DNA from: Selaginella tamariscina
Taxonomy: Eukaryota > Streptophyta > Lycopodiopsida > Selaginellales > Selaginellaceae
Direction of reading: 5' to 3'
Length of the DNA stretch: 64,000 bases
Assembly: GCA_003024785.1 (NCBI GenBank)
Contig: PUQB01000368.1
Span: 62,001-126,000 of the forward strand
This document shows positions 58,012 to 64,000 of this stretch, in pieces (position 1 is the first letter of the stretch; each line of letters opens with the position of its first letter). The notes under the pieces were generated by a model. The model did not search any database. It was not told the origin of the DNA and worked only from the letters and a program-made list of their open reading frames with translations. The translations under genes were made by a program, and so were the position numbers.

Positions 58012-60980
58012 TCAATTCATTATCAATTCTTCTTCTTCGCTATTACCTTCTGAGTGAGGCGAAGAAGGTCTAAGCCGCTTGTGAGATGGTTCAAGATCTT
58101 CTGCATCTTCTATTGATGTTTCCATGGGTCCTGGAGTGTGCGAATGTTCTGTACTCCTCGAGATAACTTCCGGTCTAATATCTGATTGAAGTTCGTTCTC
58201 AGACTCCGAGATTGAACCAGATTCACCTTCAGAGCTATCGCACTTATCTGGAGGGAACTTTCTCAAATACGCCTTTATGGATTCGTTGGGGTACTCAGTT
58301 GAGACCCAATCTATCCACTTGTTCAGGTCCTCAACCATGGTCTTATCCTTTCAACGGCAAACACACATGTATGCCGAAGGTAACACTCCTTCAAGACGGA
58401 CCCCCTAGTGCAGTAGTCAAAAACCCACGCATCACTGTGAGGACCCCTGATCAAGTTGACGATGCTCCGTGCCGCTTGACTTGTAATGTTTGGATAACGT
58501 ACATTGCCGAATACGTCACTCATACCTATCGGTGTATCGGATGGAGGTTCAGGGCCGTTGGAGTGCAAACAGATGCCTGGCCAGTCATTTGGAAGCTTGA
58601 AATTGTTTGGCGCATTCCTAACAACCAAGTGAACAACGTATCAATGCACTTGGGATTAGCATCGTTCATATAAAATCCTGTCCAACGATGTCTATTCTTC
58701 TTGGCGAAGGCGAAGGCAAAAGTATCGGTGACATGAGCAAGAATCAAGAAATAAATACCTGAAAAAGTAGGTATCAGTGAAGAGCGCAAGCATGAATTCA
58801 ATAATAAATACCTTCTATGTATATGCTTGCACGGCTAAGTTTCTCCACCAGATCCTCTAGTGCCCTATCTGTCGAAAGATTTTTTGACACCCGCCGATCC
58901 ATCACGAACAATTGAAACGGTTTCCTACAAGCAGTGATGTTACCCCATAAAGTCTCCGAATCTAACAACAAACATCTGTAGGGCTTGTCGTGATTCGTAG
59001 CATCCTCCTTTATAAGGTTCAATTCGGTTCTCCGCTGCTGAAGGACTGCCATAAGAGAAGGCGTCATCCCAATGTTCTCCTTTTTGGCGTTGGCGTGCAA
59101 TAGATTCTTGCCTAGATCTTCCGATTGGTTCACCCATTCGACAAGCATATCATCGTTCGTCACATGCAAATATTTGCTACCTCTTCATATGTTGAAGTCG
59201 AGGTCCAACCCAGTTTGTGGCAGTGTATTCCCAACCACTCCTTGAAATGCCTGACCGTCTTCAACTCCATTGCCTTGAGATGAAAAGGAGAGGTTGGGCT
59301 GCTGTTATTAATTTGTAGTTTGCCATCGATCACCAAATCAGCCAAGACTTCCATCTCCTCCATCGTTGTTCCATTTAAAGGCTTCAACCATGTGAGCTTG
59401 AAATCGTTGTCTACATCCTTTGTAGATTGAACAGACTTAGCCTTCGGCGTCTTACTGGGTTTCTTTGCAGACTTTTCTGAGGGCTCCCCTTCACTTGTCT
59501 GCTTCTTCTTCAGTGTTCCTTTTGAAAAGGATTCCATAATCCCCAACCATTTGGCAAAGATCCTATCTTCGGGGCAAGAAATCAACATCATCAGAAAGAT
59601 GTTTCCTTCCCGCCCACCTGGGCAAAATCAACTGCTGCAATTTCTTCAACTCTCTGAGGAAAAAGACAGATTAATATACCGGCGAGATAAATCCCGCCCA
59701 AACAATTTGCTTACCCGGTATTCCGCAGATTGTGTATTCCCTGCGGTAGCTCTTTGTGGTCGCTGAAGAGATTCCCACACGGCTCGCGTGTGTTTAAACT
59801 TCTCCCATATTTTGCTGTTGTAGTGGTTGGTGTCGGCAGCGTCCCATTCCGCCGATAACTTATGGTACTGCTCGATTGTGAGATTCGGCTTAGCTAAAAA
59901 CGCCGATCTTTTTGTCAGCTTCTCACGGGTATGCTCGGAAAGTTTTGTTGCCATCGTTCCTTTGTTGTGTTCATCGAGAAGTCGTTGGGCTGCCGTTATT
60001 GTGTGCTGGCCACTAATGATGTAGTACTTGATAGATCTTTTATTCTCCGTCTGAATCTTCATGAGTTGTTCTGGTGTTGTGATCCAGACTTTGTCAGCAC
60101 CCTTCCTTCTTTCATAGTATGGACACAAAACAGCATTATGTGGAACGGTATAAGAATTGTCGTCCTTCATCTTCTCCATGAGCTCAGCTACACGTTCCTG
60201 GTTGAGTGGCCTGTAATTGAAGTTTGGGTTGACGCTGCAATATTTAACCCTACAAGGATAAATCTTATCATCCAACATCATTTCCTTGTGACTTATTGCA
60301 GCATGAGATGCCACAGGTGCAGCTGACAAAACGATTGATGATTTTCTTTTGCGATCCGAATCAACATGTGTGATCCCCGACTGCAGCTGTTCTAGTGTTC
60401 TCGGCACACTCTCCAGCTCCCGAAGCTTCCTAAGCAAATTGAACGTGATCTGTAGAGAACCTGAGACCGAGCCACCTCTCAATCTCCCTTATGATGTCGC
60501 TGTGTTCTTCTTCAATGTGAAGAGGGAAGATTGCTCCACTTGCTGATTTTCTGTATTGTGAAGCAATATCTCCTGACAATACACCTACTCGATGAGTCTG
60601 AAGATCTTCGAAGTAGACATCCAGATGGATCCCCTCCATAGATGGGCTTTCGTTGAGTTGAAGAAGAACTCCAAGGTCAACATCATTAGTGAACACGTGA
60701 ACGTTGCTTGTCCATGAGATGTGACAGAGGTTAATTTGACAGCACCATGGTTGCTCCAATGCGCTTCCATTTATCTTAAAATGGCCAAGTTGATTCCAGA
60801 ATCCCCCTGCCCATCTCTTCTCCTGCTCTTGTCTTTAATGTCACTTCAATTCCACATCTGAATACAAAAATGATTAGTTCAGTATCCGAGTATAACAGAT
60901 TTTTTTAATTTTACCCAGAATTTGACGACGACCGGGTAATGAAGGTTCGGAGGCTAATCCGCCGCCCTCTCGTAAATCAG
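58012..60980 (-). CDS. Large protein with ParB/Srx-like and DNA-methyltransferase-like regions
   Basis: One minus-strand protein of about 900 residues can be followed through several exons and one-base gaps, ending at 58012. Its upstream part (60430-60857; a further exon ends at about 60915) has no recognised domain. Next (59646-60482) is a ParB/sulfiredoxin-like segment: RPLNQERVAELMEKMKDDN...YYIISGQHTITAAQRLL, resembling the 'R.L....V..L..SI' and 'GxHR..A' motifs of ParB. A basic linker (KKKQTSEGEPSEKSAKKPSK) and a helical region follow. The last third has HVTDTFAFAFAKKNRHRW..., then VRYPNITSQAARSIVNLIR and DAWVFDYCTRGSVLKECYL...CVFAVE, which resembles the KP..L...LI and LDPFxGSGT motifs of N4/N6 DNA methylases but with a degenerate motif I. 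The tail is acidic (SSEGESGSISESENE). Domain calls are inference by motif. Confidence 0.55.
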
Positions 60981-61028
60981 CGCTCACACATATATATTGG
61001 CTGCGGCATTTTGAATAGGGATGGGTGG

Positions 61029-61482
61029 GGCGGGATTAATCCCGCCGCTTATATCCTGCGGAAGTGCCTGAGCGGCGGGATTAATCCCGCCGCCTCCGCG
61101 AAGGGCATGAGCGTGGGGCCGGATTAATCCCGCCGTTCATGTCCTGCGTGAATTCCTGGGCGGCGGATTAATCCCGCCGCTCTACGACAAAACCGAAAGC
61201 GGCGGGATTAATCCCGCCGCCCATGGCCTGCGTGAGGGGCCTCGGCGGCCGGATTAATCCCGCCGCCCATCCCCTGTAAATGCCCTGCGCGGAATCCGGC
61301 GGGATTAATCCCGCCCATTAGAACCTACACAGGCCATTGCCGCGAGAATAAATCCCGCCGCATTCCGCGCAGGGCATGGGTGAGCGGCGGGATTAATCCC
61401 ACCGCCGAGGCCCAACCATATAGCGGCGGGATTAATCCCGCCGCCGAGGCTTATAACCTATAGCGGCGGGATTAATCCCGCC
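61029..61482. repeat. Array of eleven 18-bp palindromes, about 44-bp period
   Basis: The perfect form GGCGGGATTAATCCCGCC is its own reverse complement, centred on ATTAAT. Copies start near 61029, 61074, 61117, 61162, 61201, 61247, 61298, 61342, 61386, 61425 and 61465. Six are perfect and five carry one to three changes. Spacers of 21-33 bp are themselves related, sharing CCTGCG(T/C)G and GGGCATG words in both orientations. The array is an island of GC-rich DNA in AT-rich surroundings, directly before the 5' end of the ParB/methyltransferase-like gene. Confidence 0.95.
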
Positions 61483-61499
61483 GCTCGAGGGGCTTAGCG

Positions 61500-62206
61500 A
61501 GATAAAAACACACACAATATATATGTGTGTGTGTATATATATATATATATGTATGTATGTATGTATGCATAGGAGTGTATGTGTGTGTGCAAGAGATAGA
61601 TAAATAAATAAAATTATACAGTACTGGTACACCTAATATATGTGTGACATAGGTATATATATGTGTTGTATATGTATATCGTGTGTATGCGTGTGAGCGA
61701 AACAAATAAAATCATACAGATAAACAAACACACACACACACATATATATACACAGGAGTGTGCGTGTGTGTGCGAAAGATAAAACTAATAAATAAATAAA
61801 ATTATACAGATAACACACACATATATATGTGTGTATATAGATATATAATCTATAGAGAAAGAGAAGAGTCTGTGAATATATAAGCATATATATAAACTAG
61901 TGTTGTATGTATGTATATATGTATATAGGTATATATATATGGTATATGTATATTGTGTGTATGCGTGTGTGAGCGAAACAAATAAAATCATACAGATAAA
62001 CAAACACACACACACACACACATATACATACACAGGAGTGTGCGTGTGTGTGCGAGAGATAAAACTAATAAATAATAAAATTATACAGATAAACACACAC
62101 ATATATATGTGTGTATATAGATATATAACCCATATGAATATATAAGCAATATATATAAACTAGTGTTGTATACTATTTGTTAATATGCATTGATTATATA
62201 TATATA

Positions 62207-62243
<37 letters not shown>

Positions 62244-62314
62244 TGTAAAGCAGTGCGCGTGTGTGTGGGAGAGATAGATCAATAAAAAAAATTTACAGAT
62301 ACTGGTACAACATA

Positions 62315-62373
<59 letters not shown>

Positions 62374-62418
62374 AGATAAAACTAATAAATAAATTTATAC
62401 GCACACTCCTATACATAT

Positions 62419-62451
<33 letters not shown>

Positions 62452-62460
62452 GATCTCACC
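61500..62460. repeat. Microsatellite-based higher-order tandem repeats
   Basis: A block of about 275 bp containing GAGCGAAACAAATAAAATCA, CAGGAGTGTGCGTGTGTGTG and ATATAGATATATAA words occurs at about 61679-61850 and again at about 61955-62125. Partial copies lie at about 61580-61650 and 62260-62330 (TACTGGTAC...ATAATATAT). (TG)n tracts lie at 62210-62242 and 62335-62368. Confidence 0.85.
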
Positions 62461-63029
62461 TGTGTGCACAGCCGCCGCCGCCGATTTCACAGCCGCCGCC
62501 TCTTGAACCTAAGAATATACCTAAACCCTAAAGGAATTAAATATATATAAACCCTAAAGAATATTCCTTCTGAGAATATACTTAAACCTTAAAAAGAATA
62601 AAATATAGATTCGCCCTAAACGAATATTCTTTCATTTATATATAGCGCGTGCGTGTGCGTGGGTGTATCACATACACCTCAAAAATATAAATCATGCAGG
62701 GATTTAACATGTGTGTGTCCATGAGAGTGTTAAAGTTTCATGTGTATCAATACATACATACACATTGCATATATTAATACACATAATATATACATACACA
62801 CGTGTATACACACAGACATACACACATATTAGTAACATAATATTAGAGAGACCGAGTACATATTATAATCATGCATGGTGTATGTTGAGAAGAGAGACAG
62901 TACATATTAACATAGACATGCATGGTGTGTATGTATGAGAGAAGACAGAAAGTACACATATATACATGCACACGTGTATACACACAGACATACATACATA
63001 TTACATGAGTAAATTCATTGTGTTACATA
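62461..63029. other. Intergenic sequence with CTAAACCCT words
   Basis: CCGCCGCCG tracts at 62470-62500 are followed by repeated AAACCCTAAAG/GAATATTC motifs to about 62640. No gene is supported; this may be degenerate telomere-like sequence. Confidence 0.5.
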
Positions 63030-63058
63030 TTAGGGTTTAGGGTTTAGGGTTTAGGGTT
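63030..63058 (+). repeat. Interstitial telomere repeat (TTTAGGG)4
   Basis: About four perfect TTTAGGG units, the plant-type telomere repeat. A single further TTTAGGG unit lies near 63196. Sequence continues for at least 940 bp beyond, so this is not an actual chromosome end in this assembly. Confidence 0.95.
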
Positions 63059-63309
63059 GCTCCCAACAAGCTTAATATAAATATTACACATGTAAATTCA
63101 ATGTGTTACATACAGTCACACAGATTGAGTACATATATCATACATGCGTTGAACATGATGTTTTCAATAAAGAAGCAACCTATTTCTTCAGTTTGGTTTA
63201 GGGTTGTGCATGTGTGTGCATATGTGTTTTTGTAAGTTCTTGTAATGCGTGTGTAAATTTATGATTGTGTTTATATATGTGTGCAAAACAAACATCGAAT
63301 AATTAAGAA

Positions 63310-64000
63310 AATAATATTAATAAACACACTAGGAACATATTTTAAATTATACATAATAATATATGATTTTATCTAATATATAGCCATATATAGTTTTAAT
63401 AATATATATTAATTTAATATTGATAAAAAGGTTTAACATTGAAATATTCTTGAAATAATAAGAAATTAATTGAGAAAATCCCATTAATATATACAAATGT
63501 AAATTAAGTACTCAAATAATTAACTAAATTAATTATCATAATCATGTTTAATATTGGAATATTCTTGGAATAATAAGAAAATAATAAAGAATATCCCATT
63601 AATATAAAGAAGATTAATTACTCAAGTAATTAAGGAAAATATTAATATATATTATTAAAACTATATATGACTATATATTAGATAAAATGATGTATTATTA
63701 TGTATAATTTAAATATGTTCATAGTGTGTATTAATTTAATATTGATAATAAGGTTTAACACATGAATATTCTTGAAATAATAACAAATTAATTGAGAAAA
63801 TCCCATTAATATATACAAATGTAGAATAATTACTGCAAAATTAAGAACAAGACTAATTTAATTATGATAATCAGGTTTAATATTAGAATATTCTTCAAAT
63901 ATTAATAAAATATTAAAGAATATCCCATTGATACTAGGAAATGAAAACTAAATACTCGAGTAATTAAGAAAATAATAATAAAAACAGACTATGAATATAT
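63310..64000. repeat. AT-rich direct and inverted repeats
   Basis: Two direct copies (about 63413-63500 and 63730-63830) share GAAATAATAA, AATTAATTGAGAAAATCCCA and ATATACAAATGTA. Related shorter copies around AATATCCCATT(A/G)ATA lie near 63590 and 63925. The segment about 63327-63412 (TTTAAATTATACATAATAAT) is inverted at about 63641-63735 (ATTATTATGTATAATTTAAA). It may be a satellite fragment or a decayed element. Confidence 0.8.

Noticed and set aside
61029-61482. CRISPR array
   Set aside because: Repeats and spacers fit the size, but the repeat is a perfect palindrome, the spacers are related to each other, there are no cas genes, and the surrounding DNA is plant nuclear.

Overview
The window is nuclear DNA from a land plant that makes motile sperm. 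Plant markers are a PHT1 phosphate transporter, plant-type PPR proteins with long repeat arrays, a ROF1/FKBP62-type immunophilin, TTTAGGG-type telomere repeats and telo-box-like AACCCTA motifs at promoters. Two axonemal genes, DRC4/GAS8 and CFAP53, are lost in flowering plants, so a seed-free plant is indicated. Short introns, AT-rich spacers and many intronless PPR genes would fit a lycophyte such as Selaginella, but the species cannot be fixed from sequence alone.

Layout from left to right: a tocopherol-cyclase-like gene (minus), PHT1 (plus), a frame-broken PPR gene (plus), a small membrane protein (minus), tRNA-Arg(TCG) (minus), a coiled-coil gene (minus) head-to-head with DRC4 (plus), a universal stress protein (plus), a protein with about three ubiquitin-like domains (minus) head-to-head with a second PPR gene (plus), a decayed LRR-malectin receptor kinase (plus), a third PPR gene (minus), CFAP53 (minus) head-to-head with a TKL kinase (plus), LSM8 (minus) head-to-head with a WDR82/Swd2 gene (plus), an RGG-repeat RNA-binding protein (plus), a dead Harbinger transposase (plus), cyclin L (minus) head-to-head with FKBP62 (plus), and a complete-looking two-gene PIF/Harbinger transposon with terminal inverted repeats and a TTA target duplication. 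The last 10 kb is accessory: an FCP1/NIF-type phosphatase-like gene, a large gene that reads as a ParB-like domain followed by a DNA-methyltransferase-like domain, and, directly upstream of it, an array of eleven 18-bp palindromes at about 44-bp spacing. After that come microsatellite-rich higher-order repeats, an interstitial telomere tract and AT-rich tandem/inverted repeats.

Most housekeeping genes lie in divergent pairs sharing 130-540 bp of promoter. Dinucleotide microsatellites fill many introns, often close to a splice site. Many genes, including deeply conserved ones, contain single-base frame breaks; most are repaired by adding one base, often in a homopolymer. That pattern looks more like uncorrected long-read assembly error than gene death, though the receptor kinase and the first PPR gene may be real pseudogenes.

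The strongest candidate for a new system is the ParB-like/methyltransferase-like gene beside its palindrome array. Also notable are a DRC4 intron carrying three extra copies of an exon tail with both splice sites, and the multi-ubiquitin-like protein.
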